Shown piece by piece: positions 46,313 through 54,903 of a stretch of 64,000 nucleotides of DNA. The DNA is from Chryseolinea sp. (GTDB taxonomy: Bacteria; Bacteroidota; Bacteroidia; Cytophagales; Cyclobacteriaceae), in NCBI GenBank assembly GCA_025923195.1, contig JAICGJ010000006.1, positions 22,349 to 86,348 of the forward strand, read 5' to 3'. The translations under genes were made by a program, and so were the position numbers. The stretch's first letter is position 1, and every line of letters starts with the position of its first letter. The notes below the pieces were generated by a model. It searched no databases and was not told the DNA's origin. It was given only the letters and a program-made list of their open reading frames with translations.

Positions 46313-46819
46313 ATGAATAGCAGGGTATTGGTGCTGAATCAAGATAACAGTCCGCTCATGGTCTGTTCAGTGGAACGCGCCTTTATTCTGGTTTTCCTAA
46401 AAAAAAGTGAATTGGTTCGGCCGGCAAACGGCCACAGATTGCATTCTGTAACGCAAAGTTTCCCGATGCCATCTGTCATCCGCCTGAATCGATATGTTAA
46501 CGCCCCTTACAAGGGCGTTAATCTTACCCGGCAAAACATATTCAAGCGCGATAATTTCGAGTGTCAATATTGCGGAACGCGAAGGGATCTGACCATTGAT
46601 CACGTAGTGCCTAGGGCAAAGGGTGGCGGCGACACGTGGATGAACCTCGTAGCTGCGTGCAAAAAATGCAACGCTAAAAAGGGCGACTATACTCCGGACG
46701 AAGCAAATATGCCGCTCCGTAAGAAACCCTATAAACCTTCTTATGCTATCTTCCTGAAAGACCATTTGAACGGCCAGGCAGGAGAGTGGGATAGTTTCTT
46801 AAGTCCCCATGCACATTAA
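46313..46819 (+). CDS. HNH endonuclease-domain protein
   Basis: 168 residues from the ATG at 46313 (MNSRVLVLNQDNSPLMVCSVERAF), the usual start of this Bacteroidota HNH family; a longer frame from 46214 lacks family similarity. The zinc-binding pair CQYCG and CKKCN flank the HNH core TIDHVVPRAKGGGDTWMNLVAAC. It cannot be tied to a restriction, intron or homing system here, and nothing nearby encodes a methylase. It precedes the SDR gene by 12 bases. Confidence 0.85.
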   Translation: MNSRVLVLNQDNSPLMVCSVERAFILVFLKKSELVRPANGHRLHSVTQSFPMPSVIRLNRYVNAPYKGVNLTRQNIFKRDNFECQYCGTRRDLTIDHVVPRAKGGGDTWMNLVAACKKCNAKKGDYTPDEANMPLRKKPYKPSYAIFLKDHLNGQAGEWDSFLSPHAH

Positions 46820-46831
46820 TCGAAATTAATC

Positions 46832-47608
46832 ATGTTCAGTCTCGCAAGTAAAATTGTTGCAATTACAGGTGGGGGGAGTGGTATAGGCAGAGCGATCGCG
46901 AAAGTCTTTGCCGCACAAGGGGCGGAGGTATATATTCTTGAATTAAATGAATCGTCGGGCGAGGAAACAGCAAAGTCCATTGTTTCTGACGGAGGTAAGG
47001 CAAAATCGTTTGCCTGCAATGTCTCAGACCAGGCCAATGTAAAAAAAGTTTTTGCCAGGCTAATCGATGATGCAGGTCGTTTAGATATTTTAATCAACTG
47101 TGCGGGTATTTCCCATATTGGACGATTGGATAATACTTCAGAGGAAGATTTCGACAGGATATTCAACGTCAATGTAAAAGGTGTATATAACGGTATGGCT
47201 GCTGTAATAGGTCAGATGAAAAGCCAAGGTGGAGGCGTAATTTTGAACTTGGCCTCGATCGCCGGAAGTATGGGCATAGCCGACCGCTTTGCATATTCTA
47301 TGAGTAAAGGTGCCATCCTTTCGATGACTTACTCCGTTGCCCAGGATTATATAAAAGATAACATACGGTGTAATTGCATTTCTCCGGCTCGTGTTCATAC
47401 GGCTTTTGTCGATGGCTTCCTAAAGAAAAACTATGCGGGACAGGAAAAGGAAATGTTTGAAAAATTGTCCAAGGTTCAACCCATTGGACGTATGGGTAAA
47501 CCAGAAGAAATAGCAGCCCTAGCGTTGTATTTATGCTCCGATGAAGCTGCGTTCGTGACTGGAACTGACTATCCAATTGATGGTGGATATATAAAATTGA
47601 GCAACTGA
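46832..47608 (+). CDS. Short-chain dehydrogenase/reductase, probable sugar-acid dehydrogenase
   Basis: 258 residues of the classical SDR fold: cofactor loop TGGGSGIGRAIAK, NCAGISH, the catalytic Ser in LASIAGS and YSMSKGA (Tyr-x-x-x-Lys), and a C-terminal GTDYPIDGGYI. It lies 27 bases before an FAH-family gene and close to a FucP-type transporter, so a role as L-fucose or 2-keto-3-deoxy-L-fuconate dehydrogenase is the best guess. The cassette order supports the guess, but the substrate is not provable from sequence alone. Confidence 0.8.
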   Translation: MFSLASKIVAITGGGSGIGRAIAKVFAAQGAEVYILELNESSGEETAKSIVSDGGKAKSFACNVSDQANVKKVFARLIDDAGRLDILINCAGISHIGRLDNTSEEDFDRIFNVNVKGVYNGMAAVIGQMKSQGGGVILNLASIAGSMGIADRFAYSMSKGAILSMTYSVAQDYIKDNIRCNCISPARVHTAFVDGFLKKNYAGQEKEMFEKLSKVQPIGRMGKPEEIAALALYLCSDEAAFVTGTDYPIDGGYIKLSN

Positions 47609-47635
47609 GCTAATGCGTCTCAAATAACTAAAAGT

Positions 47636-48484
47636 ATGAAGCTATTAAGATTTGGGGAACCGGGGAAGGAAAAACCTGGTGTATTGATAAATGAAAAAAT
47701 ATTAGACGTATCATCATTTGGTGAAGATTTTGGCGAAAAATTTTTGGAGAATGATGGACTTCAACGGCTCAGCAAGTGGCTGAATGAAAATAGCGACAAG
47801 CTGCCCCGCGTTGAGACCAAAGTTCGATTCGGATCACCCTTCACACGACCATCGAAGATCATTTGCGTGGGCCTTAATTACTCAAAACACGCGTTCGAAT
47901 CGAATATGCCGTTGCCAAAGGAACCCATTCTATTTTTTAAGTCAACCACAGCATTGACGGGACCCAATGATGATTTGATTATACCCAAAAAGAGTGTGAA
48001 GACAGATTGGGAAGTGGAGTTAGCCGTGGTCATCGGCAAGAAAGCAGCGTATGTGGACGAAAAGGCCGCGATGGAATTCGTTGCTGGTTTTTGTCTCCAC
48101 AACGACTATAGCGAGCGCGAGTTCCAACTGGAACGAAATGGGCAGTGGGTTAAGGGAAAAAGCTGTGATACGTTTGCTCCAATGGGTCCCTATCTGGTCA
48201 CTAAAGACGAGGTGTCAGACTTCAATAATCTTCACATGTGGTTAAAAGTAAATGGCAAGACGCTGCAGAACGGCAATACCGATGATATGATCTTTCAGGT
48301 GCCGACTTTGGTGAGTTATATTAGCCAGTTTATGACATTGCTACCCGGAGACGTGATATCGACGGGTACGCCGGCAGGAGTTGGCTTGGGTTTCAACCCA
48401 CCGGTCTATCTTAAACCCGGCGATGTTATCGAGTTGGGTATCGAAGGGCTAGGTGAGCAACGACAGGTAGCCAGAAGTTTCTAA
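47636..48484 (+). CDS. Fumarylacetoacetate hydrolase (FAH) family protein
   Basis: 282 residues with the FAH-family metal site (FIXPKKSVKTDWEVELAVVIGK pattern and the later FCLHNDYSEREFQLERNGQWVKGKSCDTFAPMGPYLVT), FYLSTGTPAGVGLG-type end and an N-terminal domain MKLLRFGEPGKEKPGVL. Members cleave C-C bonds of diketo acids, such as 2,4-diketo-3-deoxy-L-fuconate in the non-phosphorylating fucose pathway. It lies between the SDR and the FucP-type transporter on one strand. The exact substrate is inference. Confidence 0.85.
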   Translation: MKLLRFGEPGKEKPGVLINEKILDVSSFGEDFGEKFLENDGLQRLSKWLNENSDKLPRVETKVRFGSPFTRPSKIICVGLNYSKHAFESNMPLPKEPILFFKSTTALTGPNDDLIIPKKSVKTDWEVELAVVIGKKAAYVDEKAAMEFVAGFCLHNDYSEREFQLERNGQWVKGKSCDTFAPMGPYLVTKDEVSDFNNLHMWLKVNGKTLQNGNTDDMIFQVPTLVSYISQFMTLLPGDVISTGTPAGVGLGFNPPVYLKPGDVIELGIEGLGEQRQVARSF

Positions 48485-48524
48485 GATTATTCATACTTTA
48501 GCAACCATCCTAAAATCTGATACG

Positions 48525-49781
48525 ATGCCTATCCCTACCACTCAAGCTGTGCGCGCCCAGGAAAATATCGACAGCAATAAGTCTTACCTCGTCCCTTTTA
48601 TACTCGTGACGAGCCTCTTCTTTTTATGGGGGATGGCGAATATCATGAACTCCGCATTGATCGCCCATTTTCAACCGGTATTTGAGATCAGTCGGGCGCA
48701 GGCGTTATTCATTGAGACGGCATTTTATTTTGGCTATTTTACAATAGCCATTCCAGCTGGAATTTTTATGGAGCGCTACAGCTATAAGAAGGGAATTCTT
48801 CTTGGATTGGTGCTCTATGCTGTCGGTGCGCTTTTGTTCATACCGGCAGCCAAATTATTGACCTTTGGATTTTTTCTAATAGCGTTGTACATCATCGCCA
48901 GCGGGTTGGCTTTTCTGGAAACGGCGGCTAACCCATACGTTACGATACTGGGTAAACCCGAAACTTCAGTTCAACGATTGAATTTCTCACAATCGTTTAA
49001 CGGTGTTGCGTTGGTCGTGGGTCCATGGTTAGCAGGTCATTTTATTTTTTCAGGAAATGAAGGGGCAATGACGACGCTAGCTTCAAAACAGCAGGCAGCG
49101 GATGCCGTGATCTTGCCTTATGCTATGATTGCGGGGGTAGTTTTGTTAGTTGCGTTCCTTTTTTATCTGACGCGAATGCCGGAACCTGCAAAGGGTGAAT
49201 CGTTGAAATTCGATAAGGCAATTTTTAAGAGGAGACACCTGACGTACGCTGTGATTGCACAATTGTTTTACGTGGGAGCTCAAGCCGGAATTTGGGGAAT
49301 AACCATCAATTATGTCATCGAAATATTGCCAGGCACTTCAAAAGAATCAGCCTCTCAGAATTTTCTCGCCATTGGCACTTTCCTGTTTGTTGCGGGACGA
49401 TTCTTAGGCACATGGTTAATGACTTTTATAAAGGACCACAAGCTGCTTACAACGTATGCGGCAGCTGCCGCAATACTATGCTTGATGGGGGTCGTTGCAG
49501 AAGGTTATACAGCCGTTTATGCTGTATTGGCTGTAAATTTCTTTATGTCTATCATGTTTCCTACGATCTTTGCCCTAGGCGTTAAAGACCTTGGCCACTA
49601 CACTAAATTGGGTTCATCGTTCATAATCATGGCTATCGTCGGCGGAGCTATCTTGCCACCGGTAATGGGCTATATGGCTGACGAAATTGGAATCCAAGAA
49701 TCGTTCATACTTCCCTGCCTTTGCTTTTTGGTGGTGGTGTGGTATGGGTTGAAGGGTTATAATGCGGATGCTGTGGAGTGA
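48525..49781 (+). CDS. fucP: FucP-type MFS sugar permease
   Basis: 418 residues with 12 hydrophobic helices of the major facilitator fold. The FucP-like signature is seen in FLWGMANIMNSALIAHFQPVFEISRAQALFIETAFYFGYF and FLETAANPYVTILGKPETSVQRLNFSQSFNGVA. L-fucose:H+ symport is the known role of FucP; other family members take glucose, galactose or mannose. It is last in the SDR-FAH-permease cassette. Confidence 0.85.
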   Translation: MPIPTTQAVRAQENIDSNKSYLVPFILVTSLFFLWGMANIMNSALIAHFQPVFEISRAQALFIETAFYFGYFTIAIPAGIFMERYSYKKGILLGLVLYAVGALLFIPAAKLLTFGFFLIALYIIASGLAFLETAANPYVTILGKPETSVQRLNFSQSFNGVALVVGPWLAGHFIFSGNEGAMTTLASKQQAADAVILPYAMIAGVVLLVAFLFYLTRMPEPAKGESLKFDKAIFKRRHLTYAVIAQLFYVGAQAGIWGITINYVIEILPGTSKESASQNFLAIGTFLFVAGRFLGTWLMTFIKDHKLLTTYAAAAAILCLMGVVAEGYTAVYAVLAVNFFMSIMFPTIFALGVKDLGHYTKLGSSFIIMAIVGGAILPPVMGYMADEIGIQESFILPCLCFLVVVWYGLKGYNADAVE

Positions 49782-49783
49782 TA

Positions 49784-49808
49784 AGTGAACAGTGAACAGT
49801 GAAAAGTG
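49784..49808 (+). repeat. Short AGTGAAC heptamer run
   Basis: AGTGAAC, AGTGAAC and AGTGAAA are consecutive (49784-49804), followed by a degenerate AGTG. It begins just after the fucP stop codon. Confidence 0.7.
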
Positions 49809-49869
49809 GGAGGGGGAGGCTGGGTTGTGGTTTATCTATCCTTCGCAACACAGAACATCAGGTTAGCCA

Positions 49870-49925
49870 ACCGATAACGGATAACGATCAACGATTAACG
49901 ATTAACGGATAACGATTAACGGATA
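49870..49925. repeat. Heptamer tandem array, eight 7-bp units
   Basis: Units: ACCGATA, ACGGATA, ACGATCA, ACGATTA, ACGATTA, ACGGATA, ACGATTA, ACGGATA. It has the same number of units and the same consensus as the array at 37763. It lies between fucP and the CHAT gene. Confidence 0.85.
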
Positions 49926-49966
49926 ACCCTCCCAAAATCAAAAACCATTACCGCTTTCCCGATTAC

Positions 49967-49984
49967 ATCCCTATATTCAGGGAT
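49967..49984. promoter_or_regulatory. Small palindrome before the CHAT gene start
   Basis: ATCCCT-ATATTC-AGGGAT ends four bases before the ATG at 49989. It may be an operator, or a hairpin masking the start codon region. Its role is not known. Confidence 0.45.
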
Positions 49985-49988
49985 ATAA

Positions 49989-52976
49989 ATGAGGCCCTCA
50001 TCTCAATTTTTTTTGGTAGCTCTTGTTACCGCGGTTTTGCATTTCCCTGCGTTCCCGCAAGGAGATACTAGCGCGCTTGTATTTTATCGTTCCGCTGACC
50101 TAATCGTGGATAAGGATCCGGAGCGCGCCGTTCACTTTCTTGAGAAAGCAATAAACATTTCCAGACAGGATAAAGATTGGGACCTGTATATGAAATCTCT
50201 TAACAGACTTGCATTCATGGACTCTACGGGAATGGAAAAATTTTCGGAGCAGGTATTTGCATGGTTGAAAGAGGCGGCCGACATGTTTAAAGATTCAAAG
50301 AAAACGTCCGAACTGGCGCTGCTGCACTTTAATACAGGCAAATCCTTTTACCTTATTGATCATGATATTAAACGCTCGCTTTATCATTATGAGAGTGCGA
50401 AAAATATTTGGACGATGTTAGAGGGAAACTGGGAAGCGGAGGTTGCAAAATGTTATCACTCCATCGGCGACGTGTATAAGTATTTAAAAAGCGATTTTTT
50501 AGAAGCCGAGAAGGTATATGAAAAATCATTACAGATCAGAGAAGCGATCCATTCTCGGGACTTTACGGCACTTTTTCGAAACTATTACAACCTGGCGACT
50601 ACCAACCGATCTCAGCAGGACTTTGAGAAGGCCCTTTCCTACGGTACGAAAGCATTGGTGATCGCAAAAAAAATGGACGACAACATTTTCCAGGAAATGA
50701 CGCATGGAGTCGTCGCAGGTATTCACCGCGATATGGGAAAATCTGATTTGGCAAAACAGCATTACTACACCGCTATCGCACTCAATAAAAAAACGAAAGA
50801 CCCTAAAAAAACACTGGGCTGGTACTATCTGGGTCTAGGCGAAACATTCAAAATGGATTCCCTATACGGCGCGGCGATTTCCAATTTTTTAAAAGCTTAC
50901 GATTTCTATAAAAAAGAGAATGTCAGTACCAGGTTGGTTGTCTATCTCCTCCAACACATGGCTGACACTTATGCAATGGTACTTGACGAAAAAAGGTTTT
51001 ATAAAACGATACGTGAACTGTTTGACGAATTCAGTTCACTGGGAATGATGCAGAGCAGGCAAGCTTCGGAGGCTTTTGTTTTAATCGGCGACTTTCACTA
51101 TCGCGAAAGTCGATATGATTCCGCTCTTCATTATTATCAGCAGGCGTTGATCGCATCGGCTCCCACGTTTCACTCGGAAAGGGTCGAGGAGAATCCTTCG
51201 GAAGCGATGATCGGGTTTAATTATTACGTTCATGCAGTGTTATCTAAAAAAGCACGGGCATTCAGAGGTAAATTCTTAATCAAGAAAAATTCACGGTATT
51301 GGTTGAACGCACTAGAGTGTTTACGGCTGTCTGAGAAATTATTGTCGCAGGAGAGAAATACCCTCGACATGCAAGATGCACAATGGGAGTTCTTAGACCG
51401 CAACTATGATATCTATGAAGACATAATCTCATTACTGTACGATGGAAGCAATTATTTGCCTCAAGATACCTTGAACTCACTCGTGTTTCGCTACTTCGAG
51501 CAGAGTAAATCAAGGTCTTTGGCAGATGCTTTGATTTCAACTGAACGCACTACCCAACTAAACAAGCAAGACACCTTATTCAATGTGCATGCGCAGCTGA
51601 AAAGAAATTTATTGACAGCGCAGGATAAATTGAGCCGCGAGCTTGGCAATCAGAATAGACCCGACGTTATAACCAAACTTCGGGAAGAGATAGTGAGTCT
51701 TGATCGCAGCATTCAGACGTGCAAGCTTGAGATCGAAGAAAAATTTCCAGGGTATTTTAATGTAAAGTATGGATATAGGTCCCCTGCTTTAGCCGACATT
51801 CAAAAAATAATCTCAAAGACCAACAAGATCACAATTGAATATTTCTGGGGTACAGATTGGGTATATGCATTGGGTATCACCGATGATGCGTTGGTATTTC
51901 AAAGAATTGGGAAGCCTACTGTCATCGAGGCAACAATTGATTCGCTCCTATTGCATTTTAAAGACGACCGAACCAGCACTGACATAAAAGATTTTAGCAG
52001 ATTCACCTTTAGCGCCCACAGGCTGCACAGTCTGTTAGTGAAGCCGTTCAGTGCGATTCTTGCCGATATTAATCGACTGCAAATCAACCCCGACGGTCCG
52101 ATCAGCAAGATCCCATTTGAGTTACTGCTGGAGGCCGATGATTCTAGCGAAACCGTTAATTATCGTTCGTTAAAGTACATGTTAAGATCGTTTGCGATTG
52201 GATATGCGTACTCATCCTCAATGCTGGTTCATAAATCTAGAAACATTATTCGAACACCGTCTCTGCTCGCTGTTGGCCTAACTTCGGGACTACCCAGTAA
52301 TCAGTCCGGAGATATTGATGTCGGTGCAAGGGAGATGGAACTTTTATCAACACGTTTTGAACATGGGAAATTTTTAACTGGGGATGCAGCCACGGAATCA
52401 AATTTCAAAAGTTTGTCTCCAGATTTTGATATTCTGCATCTTGCTATTCACGGCAGCGGGGACGAAAAAAGAGATTTTTCCGCCTGTCTTTACTTTAAAT
52501 CACAAAATGATGCCTCAGACGACGGGGAATTACATGCTTATGAATTATATGGCTTAAAACTAAAAGCTTCAATGGCCGTGCTCACTGCCTGTGAGTCTGG
52601 CATAGGCAAGGGATATAGGGGTGAAGGTATGATGAGTATGGCAAGCGCCTTTACATACTCTGGCTGTGAAAACATTTTGATGAGCCTCTGGAGAGTAAAC
52701 GATCAGGCATCTAATATCTTAATGGATGATTTTTACGGCCAGCTGCTCGAGGGAGCCACGATCGACGATGCGTTAAGATCTGCCAAGTTACGCTACCTTG
52801 AGCAGGCAGACGAGCTCACTGCCGATCCAAAAATCTGGGCACCATTGGTAGCATATGGTACGGTTGACCAGATATTTCGAAACAATACCAATAGATCAAC
52901 TTATATCATTATCGGTACCGTTGCAGCTCTGGGTTTGCTTATCGTCTTCGTGATTCGAAAAAAATTATCGCGTTAA
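49989..52976 (+). CDS. TPR-CHAT caspase-like protein, predicted periplasmic
   Basis: 995 residues. A signal peptide (MRPSSQFFLVALVTAVLHFPAFPQ) leads a TPR region of about 60-400 (for example YHSIGDVYKYLKSDFLEAEKVYEKSLQI and YHSALHYYQQ-type helices), a long helical linker, and a CHAT domain at about 650-960 with the catalytic H821 (LAIHGSG) and C868 (LTACESG) intact. The last 25 residues form a membrane helix (YIIIGTVAALGLLIVFVI) followed by basic residues. So the protease domain should lie in the periplasm, anchored by the C terminus. CHAT domains are peptidases of the separase/caspase clan. The gene converges with the unknown gene at 52973 (4-base overlap) and lies near an ECF sigma pair. 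Confidence 0.9.
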   Translation: MRPSSQFFLVALVTAVLHFPAFPQGDTSALVFYRSADLIVDKDPERAVHFLEKAINISRQDKDWDLYMKSLNRLAFMDSTGMEKFSEQVFAWLKEAADMFKDSKKTSELALLHFNTGKSFYLIDHDIKRSLYHYESAKNIWTMLEGNWEAEVAKCYHSIGDVYKYLKSDFLEAEKVYEKSLQIREAIHSRDFTALFRNYYNLATTNRSQQDFEKALSYGTKALVIAKKMDDNIFQEMTHGVVAGIHRDMGKSDLAKQHYYTAIALNKKTKDPKKTLGWYYLGLGETFKMDSLYGAAISNFLKAYDFYKKENVSTRLVVYLLQHMADTYAMVLDEKRFYKTIRELFDEFSSLGMMQSRQASEAFVLIGDFHYRESRYDSALHYYQQALIASAPTFHSERVEENPSEAMIGFNYYVHAVLSKKARAFRGKFLIKKNSRYWLNALECLRLSEKLLSQERNTLDMQDAQWEFLDRNYDIYEDIISLLYDGSNYLPQDTLNSLVFRYFEQSKSRSLADALISTERTTQLNKQDTLFNVHAQLKRNLLTAQDKLSRELGNQNRPDVITKLREEIVSLDRSIQTCKLEIEEKFPGYFNVKYGYRSPALADIQKIISKTNKITIEYFWGTDWVYALGITDDALVFQRIGKPTVIEATIDSLLLHFKDDRTSTDIKDFSRFTFSAHRLHSLLVKPFSAILADINRLQINPDGPISKIPFELLLEADDSSETVNYRSLKYMLRSFAIGYAYSSSMLVHKSRNIIRTPSLLAVGLTSGLPSNQSGDIDVGAREMELLSTRFEHGKFLTGDAATESNFKSLSPDFDILHLAIHGSGDEKRDFSACLYFKSQNDASDDGELHAYELYGLKLKASMAVLTACESGIGKGYRGEGMMSMASAFTYSGCENILMSLWRVNDQASNILMDDFYGQLLEGATIDDALRSAKLRYLEQADELTADPKIWAPLVAYGTVDQIFRNNTNRSTYIIIGTVAALGLLIVFVIRKKLSR

Positions 52977-53533
52977 GGAGGAGGCATATCTCCATTTACG
53001 ATCTTTTGAACGTTTACTGACAGCCTTCCTTCGCTTAGCTCTTCGAACCTGACGGCTGCAACACATCTTTCGTGGATAGGTATCCGCCGACCGCCCTCAT
53101 CAATAAGGCTATTAACTGCTTTGGCGATAATTTCCTCTTCTTTTTGAAGATCTGGTTTCGTATCCAGCGGGTTGCTTTGACGGTAACGACTTCGTTCCCT
53201 GTAGATGTTAGCGATCTCCTCGTTTTCGATCAACGTATGCGGCTTGCCATCAGTGACATATACATCCTTAAAATAGATAAACTCTACTACTTTGCGGATA
53301 ACATCATCCGACACAAATTTTAATATTGATCGAACTCGATTGGCATGAAAATTTGGACCGCCAGTCCTGGAGGTGAGCTCAGGGCCAAATTCTGGTCCAA
53401 AATCCATGTTGAGTTTGATCTTGAAATTTTCGTTGTCCAGGGGAAGATCCGTAGCAGAAACTCTCAAAGTAAAGTTGATTTGTCCGGATTGTTCGCGCTT
53501 GTCGGTTGGTTCGTCCAATTCCTGTGTTCCCAT
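52973..53533 (-). CDS. Unknown 186-residue protein in the CHAT/sigma block
   Basis: I do not recognise the family. It has no signal peptide or membrane segment. Residues ~15-75 form amphipathic strands (INFTLRVSATDLPL, FKIKLNMDFG), followed by a helical middle (RVRSILKFVSDDVIRKVVEFIYF, EEIANIYRERSRYRQ) and an acidic tail ending in PPP. It starts 15 bases after the stop of the anti-sigma-like gene and is read in the same direction, so it is likely the last gene of the sigma operon. Its 3' end overlaps the CHAT gene by 4 bases. A role as adaptor or CHAT target is speculation. Confidence 0.7.
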   Translation of the reverse strand: MGTQELDEPTDKREQSGQINFTLRVSATDLPLDNENFKIKLNMDFGPEFGPELTSRTGGPNFHANRVRSILKFVSDDVIRKVVEFIYFKDVYVTDGKPHTLIENEEIANIYRERSRYRQSNPLDTKPDLQKEEEIIAKAVNSLIDEGGRRIPIHERCVAAVRFEELSEGRLSVNVQKIVNGDMPPP

Positions 53534-53548
53534 ATTCGTTAAGAGAGG

Positions 53549-54289
53549 TTAGTTTACTTTTTCCAGCAACTCCTTCGCCTTGGATGCATACGAAATCTCC
53601 GCCTCTCCCAATTCTTCTAATATTTTCCGCGCACTATCCTTATCGCCACTTCTTAAATAGCTGAGGCTCAGGAACCATTTGGCCTGCAAATCCAGGTCAT
53701 CATATTTATTGATTAAAGTAACAAAATTTTCCTGGGCTTCTTTTGTGTTGCCAAGCATTAAGTTTGAATTACCCAGCAACAGCAGTATTCCTGGTTCTTC
53801 GTTAACGTTGAGCAAAGCTTTGAACCCTGAGGCAGCCGTTTGATAATCCTTTCGCTCATAAGCCTGAAATGCTTGTGACCTGTCAGTTGTCAACTCATTT
53901 CCTCGTACCGTCGGCTCGAAAACATTGGGATATGGTGCGAAATAACTTGCAAAAAGTTCTTCGGAACTTTGCTTCCCTGGAAGTAAATAGGTGATCGCAA
54001 TTAATATTGCTACGACCGCGGCGGCAGCATAATAATACCAGTTCCTGCCCAAACCGGTAGAATGGGACTGGTTGCCCTGAATCTTTTCTTCAACGCTCTT
54101 CAGGTATTGTAGATTATCGATCAAACCCTGGTTGCGTATAGCCCCAATAATAATTTTTTCACGCTGAAACAGTGCTTTAAAAGCTTCGTCATGTTCAACC
54201 CGGGAATTGAAATGGCTCAGTTCTTCCGCACTTAATTCAGCATCAAAATATCTCTCAACTAAATTGATGTCGTCGTCAGTAGGCTTCAT
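53549..54289 (-). CDS. Anti-sigma-like membrane protein with TPR region
   Basis: 246 residues. The N-terminal ~80 residues (DDINLVERYFDAELSAEELSHFNSRVEHDEAFKALF) look like a zinc-free anti-sigma domain, followed by one membrane helix (YYYAAAAVVAILIAITYLL, about 85-105) and TPR-like helices (ERKDYQTAASGFKALLNVNEEPGILLLLGNSNLMLG) in the periplasmic half. It overlaps the sigma gene by 14 bases, the standard pairing of an ECF sigma with its inhibitor. A cytoplasmic sigma-binding end and periplasmic sensor end fit the topology. The sigma-binding function is inferred from context. Confidence 0.78.
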   Translation of the reverse strand: MKPTDDDINLVERYFDAELSAEELSHFNSRVEHDEAFKALFQREKIIIGAIRNQGLIDNLQYLKSVEEKIQGNQSHSTGLGRNWYYYAAAAVVAILIAITYLLPGKQSSEELFASYFAPYPNVFEPTVRGNELTTDRSQAFQAYERKDYQTAASGFKALLNVNEEPGILLLLGNSNLMLGNTKEAQENFVTLINKYDDLDLQAKWFLSLSYLRSGDKDSARKILEELGEAEISYASKAKELLEKVN

Positions 54290-54872
54290 GGTTTAAAATG
54301 TTTGAATTTTTTGCAATCTCCTCGTCAACCAACTTGCGCAAACGCGCCATGCACTTACATTTTTGGTTTTTTGCAGTTTCCGGATTTTTGTATTGCATGG
54401 CTTCGGTTATCTCCTGCATGTTCTTATTTTCATAGTAAAAGAGCTCGATCAGCCGCTGGCACGGTTGGCCTAACTGCGCCAATGCTTTTTTTGCCATCGC
54501 AAAAATGTTTTCATCTACAGGTTGATCAGGCTCGTCTATTAGATATTCCTTAATCCATTTCTCCTGAGTGATCGGAATGAACTTCTTCTCTTTCCGCATA
54601 TTGTCTTTTGCAAGATTTTTCCCAATCCCAAATAAATAAGTCTTAACACTACTCACCAGGTGTTCGAGTTTACCTCTCTTAATGTTGTCATAGAAGATGA
54701 GTATGGCCAACTGATACATGTCTTTTCCATCGTCCATGGAACAATCATACTCTTTCGTGATCCATTGCAGAAATTCCGTTCGGTACTCCTCATAGATCAT
54801 TCCTAATTCAGTTTGTCCGCCTGAACGAATTTTTTGTATGATTTCAGTTTGTATGGCTTCACCACCTATCAT
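54276..54872 (-). CDS. ECF-type RNA polymerase sigma factor
   Basis: 198 residues from the ATG at 54872; a GTG two codons earlier is also possible. Region 2 includes GMIYEEYRTEFLQWITKEYDCSMDDGKDMYQLAILIFYDNIKRG and region 4 LGQPCQRLIELFYYENKNMQEITEAMQYKNPETAKNQKCKCMARLRKLV, with the recognition helix. Such factors turn on small regulons after release from a membrane inhibitor. The inhibitor candidate is the next gene, overlapping by 14 bases. Divergent promoter region 54880-55147 holds an 12-bp inverted repeat. Confidence 0.9.
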   Translation of the reverse strand: MIGGEAIQTEIIQKIRSGGQTELGMIYEEYRTEFLQWITKEYDCSMDDGKDMYQLAILIFYDNIKRGKLEHLVSSVKTYLFGIGKNLAKDNMRKEKKFIPITQEKWIKEYLIDEPDQPVDENIFAMAKKALAQLGQPCQRLIELFYYENKNMQEITEAMQYKNPETAKNQKCKCMARLRKLVDEEIAKNSNILNHEAY

Positions 54873-54903
54873 GATCACGACCTTAATGTAAAAGGATGGG
54901 ATT

